Of a DNA stretch of 42,532 bases, positions 26,617-35,647 are shown in pieces. The first letter of the stretch is position 1. Each line of letters begins with the position of its first letter. Source of the stretch: an uncultured cyanobacterium (lineage in GTDB: Bacteria; Cyanobacteriota; Cyanobacteriia; Thermostichales; Thermostichaceae). The notes under the pieces were generated by a model. The model had not been told where the DNA came from. It did no database searches and saw nothing but the letters and a program-made list of their open reading frames with translations. The position numbers and the translations under genes are program-made. The DNA lies in contig CALFBB010000041.1 in the NCBI GenBank assembly GCA_937944885.1, forward strand, positions 1 through 42,532, read 5' to 3'.

Positions 26617-28197
26617 TCACGGGGATAGGGCAACCCTCACTTGACCCCGACGCTGTTCAAAATCGCTGATCAACAGCGCCAGGTCAATTTGCCATTCCCC
26701 CGCTAGGGCAAGGGGGGCGTCTTCCACCACAAATTGGCCTGCTCCCTCCGCCCTAGCCCTGCGGCGTAAGGGTGGGATCCCCTGTTCTGGCAGAGAAAAG
26801 CTCAGGGTTAGCTCTTGGGCAGGGATCCCTTCTATCTTGACTGACACCCGATTGGGGCCAGGGCGACAGGGGGAAATCTTTAAGTGAACGGGGAGATCCG
26901 GCAACTGCGCTTGGCAGACTGGCTCGCTGGGGGATCCCGCTCCATGGCTCGTAGGGGGAGACTGGGCCACCAAAAAACTGGTTAAGGCCAACACCAGAAC
27001 CAATCCCAGCAACTCTAGGCGGACAATTCTCTGCAAGGAGACCCTGGCTGCCCGGCTCCTTGTTTGCAAGGCTGGTAGCAAGTGAAACTTGTTGTGGGCC
27101 CCCAACCCCATGATCATCAGTACCAAGATCAGCTTGGCCCAAAGATATTGACCATAGGGATGATCCCACTGCCAACCGCGATGGATCCCGCCCATGCCCA
27201 CCCCTGCCAGGATTAGCCCTGGCACTGCCCAGGTGGCCACATCCGAGAACCGCTCTACTCTGGCCGTAGAGTCTGAGGTGAGCTCGCGCTTCAGGAGATG
27301 GTGCAGCCCCCACAAACCTCCCAGCCAGAAGGCAGAGCCGGCCAGGTGCAACCCCAACAAAGCCATTGTTCCTAGGGGAAAGTCGCTGGTAAGGGCATGG
27401 CCGATGGGCAAAAAGGAGCCAATCACCAGTAGCGATCCTAACCCACTGGTCCAAGGCCCGGCCCCTTCACAGGCCCAGATCAACATCCCTAACCCCAGTA
27501 GCCGCAGCGCTATCCCCCGGCCAAAGGGGGATGTCAGCACCGCCAGCCCATCAGATCCGCTGAACTGGGGGTACAACTGCGCCATGTGCAAACAAAAAGC
27601 CACCACCGTCAGGCTGAGGGTCAGCCAAGCGGTTGCGAAGGCCCAAGATTCGGCTACTTGCTCTCGCCGACCTTGCAGCAGCGGCCACCACCCCAGCACC
27701 CCGACAACAAACAAGCTGCCTAGATAGATTCCCCAGCGCACCATTAATAGTGGCCAGCGCAAGGGATCCGTCTGCCCATGGGCTGCCAACAACACCCGTA
27801 GCGCCTGTGGATCCGCTTGACCCACCTGAAACACAAAAGAACCGCTGACGGGATGGGAATCGGCAGAGATGGCCCGCCAACTAACCAGGTAGCTGCCGGT
27901 TGGGATCCCTGCCGGTAGAGAGGCTTGCAGGGCAGCGGCTGAACCGGTCAACTCTCCCAATTCCACGGTTTGCCCGCTGCTGCTCAACAGCTGGAGCTGG
28001 GTGATGCGCACCGGTTCATTGAAGCGCAACTCAATCTGAGCAGGTGGGTCTTCTAGTACCGCTCCATCCGCCGGAAAGGTAGACAGCAGACTGGCATGGG
28101 CAAAGCCGGGCTGGATCCCGGCCAGCCAGAGCAAGAGGCCTAGGATCCCGCCCCAGACCCCTGGAAGGAGCGTTCGGCTCAAGGTCAACCTACCCAT
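26617..28197 (-). CDS. CopC-CopD fusion, copper-handling membrane protein
   Basis: The 526-residue protein has a signal peptide (up to PGFA), then a CopC domain beginning AHASLLSTFPADGAVLEDPP. The N-terminal-type His of CopC is present, and it ends with SADSHPVSGSFVFQVG. About eight hydrophobic helices of the CopD type follow (MVRWGIYLGSLFVVGVLGW, GLHLAGSAFWLGGLWGLHHLL, LILAGVGMGGIHRGW, LWAKLILVLMIMGLGAHNKFHLL). A C-terminal periplasmic domain of about 100 residues after the last helix (CQAQLPDLPVHLKISPCRPG...) looks YtkA/FixH-like. CopC binds copper and CopD is thought to move it across the membrane. Start ATG 28197 is preceded by AGGTA-like sequence only. It is convergent with groEL. Confidence 0.88.
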   Translation of the reverse strand: MGRLTLSRTLLPGVWGGILGLLLWLAGIQPGFAHASLLSTFPADGAVLEDPPAQIELRFNEPVRITQLQLLSSSGQTVELGELTGSAAALQASLPAGIPTGSYLVSWRAISADSHPVSGSFVFQVGQADPQALRVLLAAHGQTDPLRWPLLMVRWGIYLGSLFVVGVLGWWPLLQGRREQVAESWAFATAWLTLSLTVVAFCLHMAQLYPQFSGSDGLAVLTSPFGRGIALRLLGLGMLIWACEGAGPWTSGLGSLLVIGSFLPIGHALTSDFPLGTMALLGLHLAGSAFWLGGLWGLHHLLKRELTSDSTARVERFSDVATWAVPGLILAGVGMGGIHRGWQWDHPYGQYLWAKLILVLMIMGLGAHNKFHLLPALQTRSRAARVSLQRIVRLELLGLVLVLALTSFLVAQSPPTSHGAGSPSEPVCQAQLPDLPVHLKISPCRPGPNRVSVKIEGIPAQELTLSFSLPEQGIPPLRRRARAEGAGQFVVEDAPLALAGEWQIDLALLISDFEQRRGQVRVALSP

Positions 28198-28520
28198 GTA
28201 ACCGATTACCTTTATCCTTTATCCTTTCGTGGCAGGCAGTACCACCCCTTTGTGTAAGCAGGGATCCGGCCGGATTCTCCATGGAACCTCAGCAGACTAT
28301 GGATCCCGGGACAAGCGATTATCACCATACTGTTTTTTCAAAACCATCGACCACAGCCGGTAGCGATCAATCCATTCCCCGCATAGATTTCTAGCACATT
28401 GATCCTTAGCCCCTTGAAAACTTAGGGACAGATGGAAAACTGACCCTTTCTCTCACCTCATCAAGTAGAAATTGGCCAAGCTATACCCATCCAGTTATCC
28501 GGATGGAGGAGGGCAGAGTC
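28198..28520. other. Divergent spacer upstream of copC-copD and the membrane coiled-coil gene
   Basis: About 320 bp with two GGATCC palindromes (near 28262 and 28301), a 7-bp tandem duplication of tttatcc at 28211-28224, and the ribosome-binding site AGGAGGG at 28506-28512. No gene. Confidence 0.5.
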
Positions 28521-29306
28521 ATGGACCATTCCAAAGTGTTTTATCCGGTTGGGGAAGCAGGTTTACTTTTACTGGTTTGTGGAGGGATCCTGTTTGGCAT
28601 CTTTCGGGCCTTAAATTTACAAATTGGAGAATGGGCAGATTGGGTAATTGGCGTTGCTAGCTTTTGGTGGTTGGTAGTGATCGTTACCATTCCCTGGAAT
28701 ATCTATTTCCAGGCCAAAGCTGTTCAGTATGAAGCAGAGGTTTCTCAGCAGCGAGGGATACCGGTCGAAGCTGAAGCTTCTGAGTATATTGATAAGCTCA
28801 CCTACTGGTCTTTGCGTATCGCTATTGCCTTACATCTGGTTTCGGCAGTGGTCTTTTATGGGTTAGCCTTTTGGCAAATTACCCCAATTGGTTATACCAG
28901 CTCTGTAGCAGCACTGTTGCTTACTGCATTGCGTCCGGCTCTGCGGGGATATGAGTACCTAGCAACCCGTTTGACCCAATTACAACGGCAAATTTTGATA
29001 CCTCGGGAAGATGCGATTGAACTGTCTTTTCAGGTGAGAACCCTCACTCAGCAAGTGGAAGCAATGCAAAAACAGTTGGATCCCCATCACCCCCATTCCT
29101 GGGCTCAGCAAGCAGAAGAAACTCAGCGCTACTTAAAACAGGAACTGGCCGCCACCCAAGCGCAGGTGGAGCAATGGCGAGCCAGCAACACCCTAGAACA
29201 TGAGCAACTGCGGCGAGAGATCCAACAATCGGTGGCCCAACTGAGCGTTGATAGCCAATTTCTCGGTCATGTGCGGGAGATCCTGCGTTTTATAAAGGAG
29301 GCGTAA
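28521..29306 (+). CDS. Membrane protein with cytoplasmic coiled coil, unknown function
   Basis: The 261-residue protein from ATG 28521 has four hydrophobic helices: FYPVGEAGLLLLVCGGILFG, WADWVIGVASFWWLVVIVTI, SLRIAIALHLVSAVVFYGLA and SSVAALLLTALRPALRG. A long coiled coil of about 100 residues follows (IELSFQVRTLTQQVEAMQKQ, then EETQRYLKQELAATQAQVEQ and similar). It ends HVREILRFIKEA. An upstream ATG at 28503 is in frame, but 28521 has AGGAGGG at 8 bases and is preferred. It is followed, after 104 bp, by the convergent MnmC-like gene. I do not recognise the family; the layout suggests a scaffold or sensor-like membrane protein. Confidence 0.75.
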   Translation: MDHSKVFYPVGEAGLLLLVCGGILFGIFRALNLQIGEWADWVIGVASFWWLVVIVTIPWNIYFQAKAVQYEAEVSQQRGIPVEAEASEYIDKLTYWSLRIAIALHLVSAVVFYGLAFWQITPIGYTSSVAALLLTALRPALRGYEYLATRLTQLQRQILIPREDAIELSFQVRTLTQQVEAMQKQLDPHHPHSWAQQAEETQRYLKQELAATQAQVEQWRASNTLEHEQLRREIQQSVAQLSVDSQFLGHVREILRFIKEA

Positions 29307-29410
29307 GTTGGAGAAGCTGGATCAGGTGAGGTTGAGTGTTGGTGAGGGTAACCAGAGCTCAGGAAGCGGATGCAACTTGGTTGGCTGATGAGGAGTCTAG
29401 CTTGGCTGCC

Positions 29411-30310
29411 CTACGAGGAAGAGCTCTCCGGATGGACGACCTGCAACTGCTGCCAGCGGCGTTTCCAGGCCGAAGTCGGCTCCAAAGAGGATCTCTGTTG
29501 TTCCTGCTGCCGGCGTAGCCGAATTTGAGAGCGTTCCCCACACAAGGTTGGATCCCGATAGGGCACAGCAGCGCGGGTTTTCAGGTGTTCCCCCTCCATC
29601 TGAGAAAGGGGCGGTAAATCCTCACCCTGGGGTGAGGCCACCGTTCCCGGCCAGGGGCGACCCAAAGGAGGAGTAGAGCCAAGCCGCAAGCCCGCCTCCA
29701 GTAGGGCAGCTCGCACCGACGCTGCACAGGAATAGGTGGCCAAATAGCCCTGGGGGCGCATGCGTTCTGCCACAGCCTGTAAAAACTCCACCGTCCATAA
29801 CTCGGGACAAGCAGAGGGAGAAAAGGGATCCAAAAACACAGCATCCGCCCAAGCCAACGGCACCTGCAACAGGGTCTGGCGGGCATCCCCCCAAAGCAGC
29901 TGCCCCTGCCACCGCTCCGACTGCCAGGATCCCTGTTCGATGAATTGTTGCCACTCCCGGCAAAAACTCCAGGTGGATCCCACACCAGCCTGCCAGGCCT
30001 GCTGCGGCACCTGCGGCGAACGCTCCAAGCCAATCACCTGCACCGGAAAGCCTGGCCTAATCTGCCAAAGGGTCTCCAGGGCAACACCGGAGTTGTACCC
30101 CAACCCAAAGCAAATATCGAGGATGTGGATGGGGTGGGAGGGATCCCGCTCCAAAACCAACTGCTCTAGGCGACAGGGGCGGACAAATTTCTCCAGGGCT
30201 TCTTGGGCAGCGCCGCTCAGGTTGTGAAAGGCCTGACCAAACTCCGTTGAAAAAAAGGTCAGGGAGCCATCCCCTGTGATTAAAAGTGGCAACTTCACCT
30301 CATCCGTCAC
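29411..30310 (-). CDS. MnmC2-like SAM-dependent methyltransferase (Methyltransf_30)
   Basis: The 299-residue protein carries the DUF752/Methyltransf_30 pattern: [29 protein letters not shown]-like ALEKFV, the SAM loop [13 protein letters not shown] and [18 protein letters not shown]. In MnmC the same domain methylates the wobble uridine intermediate nm5U to mnm5U in tRNA. This is a stand-alone methyltransferase without the FAD oxidase half. The frame opens at 30391, but AGGAGG (complement of 30318-30323) lies 7 bases before a GTG at 30310, which I take as the start. It is divergent from accD. A tRNA role is likely but not proven here. Confidence 0.85.
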   Translation of the reverse strand: MTDEVKLPLLITGDGSLTFFSTEFGQAFHNLSGAAQEALEKFVRPCRLEQLVLERDPSHPIHILDICFGLGYNSGVALETLWQIRPGFPVQVIGLERSPQVPQQAWQAGVGSTWSFCREWQQFIEQGSWQSERWQGQLLWGDARQTLLQVPLAWADAVFLDPFSPSACPELWTVEFLQAVAERMRPQGYLATYSCAASVRAALLEAGLRLGSTPPLGRPWPGTVASPQGEDLPPLSQMEGEHLKTRAAVPYRDPTLCGERSQIRLRRQQEQQRSSLEPTSAWKRRWQQLQVVHPESSSS

Positions 30311-30452
30311 CACTTGTCCTCCTCTCTGTTTATTTTCAGTTTGGCGATTCTTTGGTAGCTTGGAAACATTGAGATGTGTTTCGCAGAGCACCTGCAGGGC
30401 TTCTCAACTGGCTCTTACCACCCTACCTGTGGGAGGAGATGTTTTAGCAGCT

Positions 30453-31397
30453 ATGTCTTTACTGGATTGGTTTGCGGAGCGCCGCAAGGATACTGCTCTG
30501 AGGCTGACGGGCAGTAGCCCCTTTGACAAAGAGCGTCAGGTGCGGGAGATTGCCGATGGTCTCTGGCAAAAATGTCCTGCCTGCGATACTCTCACCTACA
30601 CCAAAGATCTGCAGCAGAATCTCCAGGTTTGCCCCAATTGTGGTCATCACCAGCGTGTTACCGCTCCCGAGCGCTTGCAGCAACTGCTGGATCCCGGCTC
30701 CTGGCAACCCCTTGATGAGCACTTAGCCCCAACGGATCCCCTGCACTTTTTCGACCAAAAGCCCTACCTAGAGCGCCTCAGCAGTTACCAAGAGCGCACC
30801 CAGCTCAAGGATGCCATCTTGACAGGGTTAGGAAACTTGGACGGGATCCCCTTGGCAATTGGGGTGATGGATTTCCGCTTTATGGGCGGCAGCATGGGCT
30901 CTGTTGTGGGTGAGAAAATTACCCGCCTCACCGAACGGGCTACCCGCGATCACTTGCCGTTGGTGATCTTCTCCGCTTCCGGAGGGGCGCGCATGCAGGA
31001 AGGGATCCTCAGCCTGATGCAAATGGCCAAGACCTCTGCCGCCCTGCAACGGCACCGCGACGCTGGGCAGTTGTTTATCTCCGTGCTTACCCAACCCACT
31101 TACGGCGGCGTGACCGCTAGCTTTGCCATGTTGGGGGATCTCATCCTGGCGGAGCCAGGGGTACAAGTAGGCTTTGCGGGGCCAAATGTAATTGAGCAAA
31201 CCATCGGTAAAGGCAAGTTGCCGGAGGGCTTCCAAACGGCTGAGTATTTACTGGCCCATGGATTGATCGATGCCATTGTGCCCCGAACCGAGCTACGCAA
31301 GCGCTTGGCCCAGTTGCTCTCCATGCACCGCCCCCGCCTGCACGTTTCTCTTCCCCCTCTCAATCCAGATGTTCTTGCCCTAAAGCCCGTGCTGTGA
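30453..31397 (+). CDS. accD: Acetyl-CoA carboxylase carboxyltransferase subunit beta
   Basis: The 314-residue protein is the beta chain of the carboxyltransferase that moves CO2 from biotin to acetyl-CoA to form malonyl-CoA, the first step of fatty-acid synthesis. It starts [13 protein letters not shown], then has the zinc ribbon [12 protein letters not shown]...VCPNCGHH, the [16 protein letters not shown] region, [39 protein letters not shown], and [15 protein letters not shown], with [34 protein letters not shown] near the end. The open frame continues upstream to 30276, but ATG 30453 is the family start; GGGAGGAG lies about 14 bases before it, rather far. accA is not nearby. It shares a 142-bp divergent spacer with the MnmC-like gene. 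Confidence 0.96.
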   Translation: MSLLDWFAERRKDTALRLTGSSPFDKERQVREIADGLWQKCPACDTLTYTKDLQQNLQVCPNCGHHQRVTAPERLQQLLDPGSWQPLDEHLAPTDPLHFFDQKPYLERLSSYQERTQLKDAILTGLGNLDGIPLAIGVMDFRFMGGSMGSVVGEKITRLTERATRDHLPLVIFSASGGARMQEGILSLMQMAKTSAALQRHRDAGQLFISVLTQPTYGGVTASFAMLGDLILAEPGVQVGFAGPNVIEQTIGKGKLPEGFQTAEYLLAHGLIDAIVPRTELRKRLAQLLSMHRPRLHVSLPPLNPDVLALKPVL

Positions 31398-31494
31398 GCG
31401 GACTCTCTTGAGGGGAGGGGATCTTGAGAGGCAACCCGCTGCTGAGGAATAGTGGACAGTGCTAAGGTGGGGCACGAAGTCTTTGTTGGCAACG

Positions 31495-31869
31495 ATGGAT
31501 ATCAAGCCGCGCATTCGTACTGCTGAAACCCCCCAAGGCCAGAAACTGGCGGTAGTGCCATTGGAAGGTCGTTTTGATGCCAAGGCGGCTTCAGAGGCTC
31601 GGCAACTCCTGCAGCAGGTCTTGGATTTTGGTTACTCGAACCTGTTGATCGATATGTCGTTGGTCACTTTTATGGATAGCTCTGGATTGGGGGTGCTAAT
31701 CTCGGCGTTGCGCAAGTGCCGGGCTGCTGGTGGCAACCTTAGCCTCTGTAGCGTGCCGGAAAGTGTGGCCTTGGTGCTAAACCTTACCTCGATGGAAAAA
31801 GTCTTGACCTGTTTTAGCGATTTGCAAACGGGCATTGCCAACTTTTCTTCTACCCCTTCTGCCCGCTAG
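31495..31869 (+). CDS. STAS-domain anti-sigma-factor antagonist
   Basis: The 124-residue protein is a single STAS domain: KLAVVPLEGRFDAKAASEARQLL, SNLLIDMSLVTFMDSSGLGVL, and GGNLSLCSVPESVALVLNLT. The Ser of DSSGLG is the residue that is phosphorylated in SpoIIAA-like antagonists, and binding to anti-sigma kinases depends on its phosphorylation state. The frame opens at a GTG at 31459, but ATG 31495 gives the usual length. It lies about 100 bp after accD and 17 bp before a SAM-dependent methyltransferase gene on the same strand, so cotranscription with the latter is likely. Cognate kinase and phosphatase are not in the window. Confidence 0.9.
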   Translation: MDIKPRIRTAETPQGQKLAVVPLEGRFDAKAASEARQLLQQVLDFGYSNLLIDMSLVTFMDSSGLGVLISALRKCRAAGGNLSLCSVPESVALVLNLTSMEKVLTCFSDLQTGIANFSSTPSAR

Positions 31870-31886
31870 TGCCCAATTTTTGAGTG

Positions 31887-32642
31887 ATGATGATGCCGGA
31901 ACCGGTTGTCGATACAGCTATTGTTGGCGTTAGCAGTGGGGAGCACCCTACGATGCAGCTGCTCCACCAGCACCATCGGGGCCCTAGCTTCGCTGAGCGG
32001 ATGGTGGCTACCTCACCGGGGCGTTTTAATGAAGAGTTCTGGCAGTTTTGGCAAACTCACATTGATCCCCATTTGTCCAGCTCGCCGCAATTGCTGGATC
32101 TGGGTACCGGCCCAGGATATATCTTGCGCCAATGGCAGCAGCGTTACCCTGAAGGACACTTCATCGGCGTGGATCTGATGCCCTATATGTTGGAACGGGC
32201 GGCAGCCGACCTGCAGGGGATCCCCGGCATCCAACTGCTCCAGGCCGATTTACATGACCCGCATTTGCCCTTGGATCCCGGTAGCATTGATGCTGCCCAG
32301 GCGGTAATGGTGCTGCATGAGATGGTACAGCCGCTGCGGCTGTTGCAGGAGGTGCTTCGTCTTCTCAAGCCCAGTGGGCGATTTCTGCTGGTGGATTGGG
32401 TGCGTGCCCCCCTAAGTCTTTATTTTGATGCTGCTACCGAGGTCCAACTGTTTCAGCCGGATACTCCCCTGGCTACCTTGGTAGATCAGTTCACCCACTT
32501 TTACGAACACAACCGCTTCAGCGCCGAGGATCTGGTGTGGCTGTTGGAAAAGGTGGGGTTTACTGTGGTAGCCCAGCAGCTTTACTGCCAGAATCGCTTT
32601 GTGCGGCTGGTGGCCCAAAAACCGAGCCTTCCACCTGGCTAA
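31887..32642 (+). CDS. Class I SAM-dependent methyltransferase
   Basis: The 251-residue protein has a class I methyltransferase core: LLDLGTGPGYILRQWQQRYP (motif I), FIGVDLMPYMLERA (motif II), LLQADLHDPHLPLDPGSIDAA and AVMVLHEMVQPLRLLQEVLR. GRFLLVDWVRAPLSL lies in the later strand. This is the UbiE/COQ5-like subclass. The substrate cannot be told. Four start codons occur in a row (GTG at 31884 and ATG at 31887, 31890, 31893); 31887 is a compromise. It follows the STAS gene by 17 bp, and its last four bases overlap the convergent channel gene. Confidence 0.82.
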   Translation: MMMPEPVVDTAIVGVSSGEHPTMQLLHQHHRGPSFAERMVATSPGRFNEEFWQFWQTHIDPHLSSSPQLLDLGTGPGYILRQWQQRYPEGHFIGVDLMPYMLERAAADLQGIPGIQLLQADLHDPHLPLDPGSIDAAQAVMVLHEMVQPLRLLQEVLRLLKPSGRFLLVDWVRAPLSLYFDAATEVQLFQPDTPLATLVDQFTHFYEHNRFSAEDLVWLLEKVGFTVVAQQLYCQNRFVRLVAQKPSLPPG

Positions 32643-34873
32643 ACCTTTTCAGATTTTGGGGGAGCGGGTTCCGCCACCGTTTGCACGTGTTGCACTTGAG
32701 CAAAGATCTGTACTTCTGTGCTCATTTTGCGCAGCTGCCGGGCCAGCTTAATGGCCTTGTCGCGGGTCATGGGTGGGCTGACCACAGCGGGAAGATTGTA
32801 TAGCAAAGGCTTGAGGGCGGTCTTGGGTAAACGGGCGTAAAAAGAGAGCGCCGAGAGGATCTCATCCTCAAAGTAGGGGTTGCGGTATTCCAGAAGGCGC
32901 ACCTGATACAACTCTGGAGGGAAGGGCCGTTGCTGGGCCAAGCGGATCAGAGACTCCACCGCCCCCATGACATACAGGCGATCCCCCTCCTGCAAGACCT
33001 GCTCCCCTGCTTTCTGCCAGAGCTTGGGAAAAATCTCAGGTTTACCCCGCCTTGCTTGGTAGCAGAGGATCACCAGGTCATAATCATGGGCCAACTGCCG
33101 CAGCGACAACCCCAAATAGTGGGTCTGGTTGGAAACCTCCAGTAAAGTCACCAAGAGGGTTTCTCCATCCCAAGCCAAGGTGCCATAGACGGATCCCACC
33201 AAAGCAGCAGTGGCAAAGGCAGGGGCAACCAAACCCGTGGCACTGTAGCTGATCCCCAGGGTTTGAATGTGGCGTTGCATCCGATCCGCCAACTCCGGAT
33301 CAGTAACCCGCAAAATGGTGCGCAGGCCAGGATGGAGGGTGTGGGCTGTGAGGGCCGTCTCCAGGTTGGTAAGGTCGTTCGGAGTCGTGCAAATCAGGCA
33401 GCGGCTCCCCTCGATATGACCTTGTCGTAGCGTCCCTGCTAGAGCGTAGTCCCCGCGAATCACTACCGCCCCTTCCCGTTCTGCTGCTTCCACCAGTGGA
33501 TTTTGGGTTTCTGACTCCAAGACCACCACCTCATAGCCCATCTGCCGCAGCAATTGCAGCACCAGATAGCTCAGCCGCCCCAAACCCGCAATCACCACAT
33601 GATCCTGCTTGGGCATGCGCGCCGCTCGCCCCAAACCGAAGCGACTGCTCACCAGCTTATCGGTTACCAACCCGTAAGCCAAACCCACCAAGGCCGCTCC
33701 CACCAAGGTCATGAATACTGCCAGTACCTTGACCGCCAGTGGAGTTTCCGGTTGCTGAAAATCATCAATGTCCCCATAGCCGCCTGTCAGTACCACAATC
33801 GTCAGGAGCAACCCATCCACAACAGATTTGCCGATAAAGCTAAAGTTGATCACCCCCAGCACCAGCATCATCCCCAAGGTGAAGGTGAGGGTCCATACAA
33901 GCGGCTTGACCTGCATTAGCCCCTTCAAACCGTTGCGCAACCCAGCCAGCAGGGCTTGTCGGGTTTGAACCAGTAGGGATCCCCATCGCCAGGAACCTCG
34001 CTCCCGCCGGGATTGTCTGTCCTTCATCTGTCCGCTGGCCCACCGTTGCGCCCGTGAAGATCCACGTCGCCCGTTGCGCTCCAACAGCTGCAAGTAGGCT
34101 TTCGGATCACAAATCACCAGAATGCGATCCCCTTCGATCAGCTCCGCCTCGTGGTCGAAATCATCGAAAACCCGGCATTCGGAAAAGTCGGAAAGCCCAT
34201 CCACCGGGTAGTGAAACAGCACCCGCGCCCGGAAGGTTTCTTCCAATTCCGAGAGGGGCATGTGTAACAGGCGGGAGTTGTCTCCGATCGTTAGATCCAC
34301 CACATTCCAGAGGGTGGTCTCCTGGGAAGGACTGAAGAACAAGGGATCCGCCAATTCCGGGGGTAGAATCGCCTTCTCGAAGTCCAGTTGGGGTAACTCG
34401 AAGTAGCCGACAAATTCATCCGACACGGCTTTCAGGGCAAAGGCCGGTGCAGCCAAAGCCGCAACAGAGAGAGAAAAATGCTGCGGCAACACCGAGTCCA
34501 AGTAATGGGCAATGCTGCGGTTGAACAGGCGAGAAACGATGCGCACCTGCGGATTGAGATCGCGGATCAGCAAGGCCAGCTCAAAATTCGCTTGGTCGTC
34601 ATCCTGGAGTAACAACACCACCTTGACCCGCTCGATCCCGGCCCGTTGTAACACCTCCCGTTGCCGGGGATCCCCGCGTAGCTGATGCCAGTGGCGAGTG
34701 CGGCTAGGCAGTGGCTGCGGATCTACCACCAGCGCCCGTTGTCCAAAAGCCAGCAAAGCTTGTAGGGTCAGCTCCACCAAATCGTTGTAACCACACACCA
34801 GAATGGCAGCGTCGGGCTCCCTGCCGTTGTCCTGCGGCTGTAGTTGGAGCAAGTCAGAAAGAGCGCGTGCCAT
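32639..34873 (-). CDS. RCK-pore-RCK potassium-channel-like protein with TGGYGD filter
   Basis: The 744-residue protein has an unusual order. An N-terminal NAD-binding RCK/TrkA-N-like domain comes first (AILVCGYNDLVE near 23-34, then RGDPRQREVLQRAG near 66-79). A second regulatory region ends near residue 260. The channel part contains TM1 about 324-347, a pore loop with filter TGGYGD at 363-368, and TM2 about 380-402. A second RCK domain follows (HVVIAGLGRLSYLVLQLLRQ, LESETQNP, VVIRGDYA, TTPNDLTNLETA). RCK domains gate K+ channels by ligand binding. The filter has Gly in place of the usual Val in TVGYGD, so selectivity may differ. ATG 34873 is chosen over the TTG at 34885. The gene overlaps the convergent methyltransferase by 4 bp. 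Confidence 0.85.
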   Translation of the reverse strand: MARALSDLLQLQPQDNGREPDAAILVCGYNDLVELTLQALLAFGQRALVVDPQPLPSRTRHWHQLRGDPRQREVLQRAGIERVKVVLLLQDDDQANFELALLIRDLNPQVRIVSRLFNRSIAHYLDSVLPQHFSLSVAALAAPAFALKAVSDEFVGYFELPQLDFEKAILPPELADPLFFSPSQETTLWNVVDLTIGDNSRLLHMPLSELEETFRARVLFHYPVDGLSDFSECRVFDDFDHEAELIEGDRILVICDPKAYLQLLERNGRRGSSRAQRWASGQMKDRQSRRERGSWRWGSLLVQTRQALLAGLRNGLKGLMQVKPLVWTLTFTLGMMLVLGVINFSFIGKSVVDGLLLTIVVLTGGYGDIDDFQQPETPLAVKVLAVFMTLVGAALVGLAYGLVTDKLVSSRFGLGRAARMPKQDHVVIAGLGRLSYLVLQLLRQMGYEVVVLESETQNPLVEAAEREGAVVIRGDYALAGTLRQGHIEGSRCLICTTPNDLTNLETALTAHTLHPGLRTILRVTDPELADRMQRHIQTLGISYSATGLVAPAFATAALVGSVYGTLAWDGETLLVTLLEVSNQTHYLGLSLRQLAHDYDLVILCYQARRGKPEIFPKLWQKAGEQVLQEGDRLYVMGAVESLIRLAQQRPFPPELYQVRLLEYRNPYFEDEILSALSFYARLPKTALKPLLYNLPAVVSPPMTRDKAIKLARQLRKMSTEVQIFAQVQHVQTVAEPAPPKSEKV

Positions 34874-34939
34874 AGCCTGCCACAAACCCTCCCCTTTTTA
34901 TACCAAAGTGATCTTCAGGCGATATTCCAAAAAGTTGCG

Positions 34940-34967
34940 TTCCTACGGGTATATTCCTACGGGTATA
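34940..34967. repeat. 14-bp tandem duplication upstream of the channel gene
   Basis: ttcctacgggtata is present exactly twice (34940-34953, 34954-34967), about 70 bp upstream of the channel gene start and 70 bp upstream of the small membrane protein gene. Confidence 0.95.
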
Positions 34968-35039
34968 GGAGATCTCCACTTGGGTGAATGGGGGCTTGCT
35001 ACACCCAAGTCACCCAATGTTGCCGGCTGAGGCCCTGTG

Positions 35040-35342
35040 ATGACTTCTACTCAACCGGCTCCCCCCTCTGGCTTTCCCCGGCGTGGAGTAGCTCTCGGCT
35101 GCGGACTGCTCCTAGGACTGGGCGTGGGATCCTGTGTTACGGCAGGCTACTATCTCCTGTGGGTGCTGCGGCAGGTAACCGGGTTTACCCTCGATTCCAC
35201 AACGGTGGCAGCAAAAGCCCAAACCCTCCTCAAACCTCAACTCCCCGGTGGCGCAAAGGGAATGGTCAGTTTCAACCGAGGGCCAATTGAATTCGCCGGG
35301 GTGATTAGCCGCGATCTGATCTCCACCGGCCATAACGCTTGA
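35040..35342 (+). CDS. Small single-pass membrane protein, possibly truncated
   Basis: The 100-residue protein starts at ATG 35040 with GAGG 7 bases upstream (a GTG at 35037 is directly adjacent). It has one transmembrane helix (RGVALGCGLLLGLGVGSC and TAGYYLLWVL, about residues 16-43). A short outer part follows: DSTTVAAKAQTLLKPQLPGG, KGMVSFNRGPIEFAGVISRD. The PGG(x)KG...G segment resembles the beginning of a longer extracytoplasmic domain that I recall from cyanobacterial membrane proteins, so the gene may be cut short at TGA 35340-35342. No further in-frame continuation is obvious. Function unknown. Confidence 0.6.
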   Translation: MTSTQPAPPSGFPRRGVALGCGLLLGLGVGSCVTAGYYLLWVLRQVTGFTLDSTTVAAKAQTLLKPQLPGGAKGMVSFNRGPIEFAGVISRDLISTGHNA

Positions 35343-35647
35343 ACCCAAGCCGAATAGGTGTTTGCCAGCCTCGATTGCCCCTAGTTCCAACCGGATCCAC
35401 CGGATCCCGTAGACCTTAGTCCTCAGCAAATAAGAATTTATTTCAACAGCTTGACCTGGTATTTGGGATCCCTTATCCTGAGACTCATGAAAAAGATTCT
35501 TGCATAAAACTCTCAACAAGCTGGGATTGGAGTAACCGGTAGCAAGTCTTGGATCCCGGTGATTCGAGGGGTTTAGCTTCTGCAGGCTCCCTCAGCTGCG
35601 AGGGGTATTGTTGTGAGATTTTCGTCATTTTTGCTTAGGAGTTGTGT
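35343..35647. other. Leader region upstream of futA
   Basis: About 305 bp with GGATCC palindromes near 35393, 35402, 35467 and 35552, a Fur-box-like inverted repeat at 35428-35443, and the ribosome-binding site AGGAG at 35637-35641. No gene. Confidence 0.5.
35428..35443 (+). promoter_or_regulatory. Candidate Fur box upstream of futA
   Basis: AAATAA-GAAT-TTATTT is a perfect 6-bp inverted repeat with a 4-base centre, AT-rich like Fur operators, about 205 bp before futA. Iron repression is expected for this operon, but the site is only a pattern match. Confidence 0.4.
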
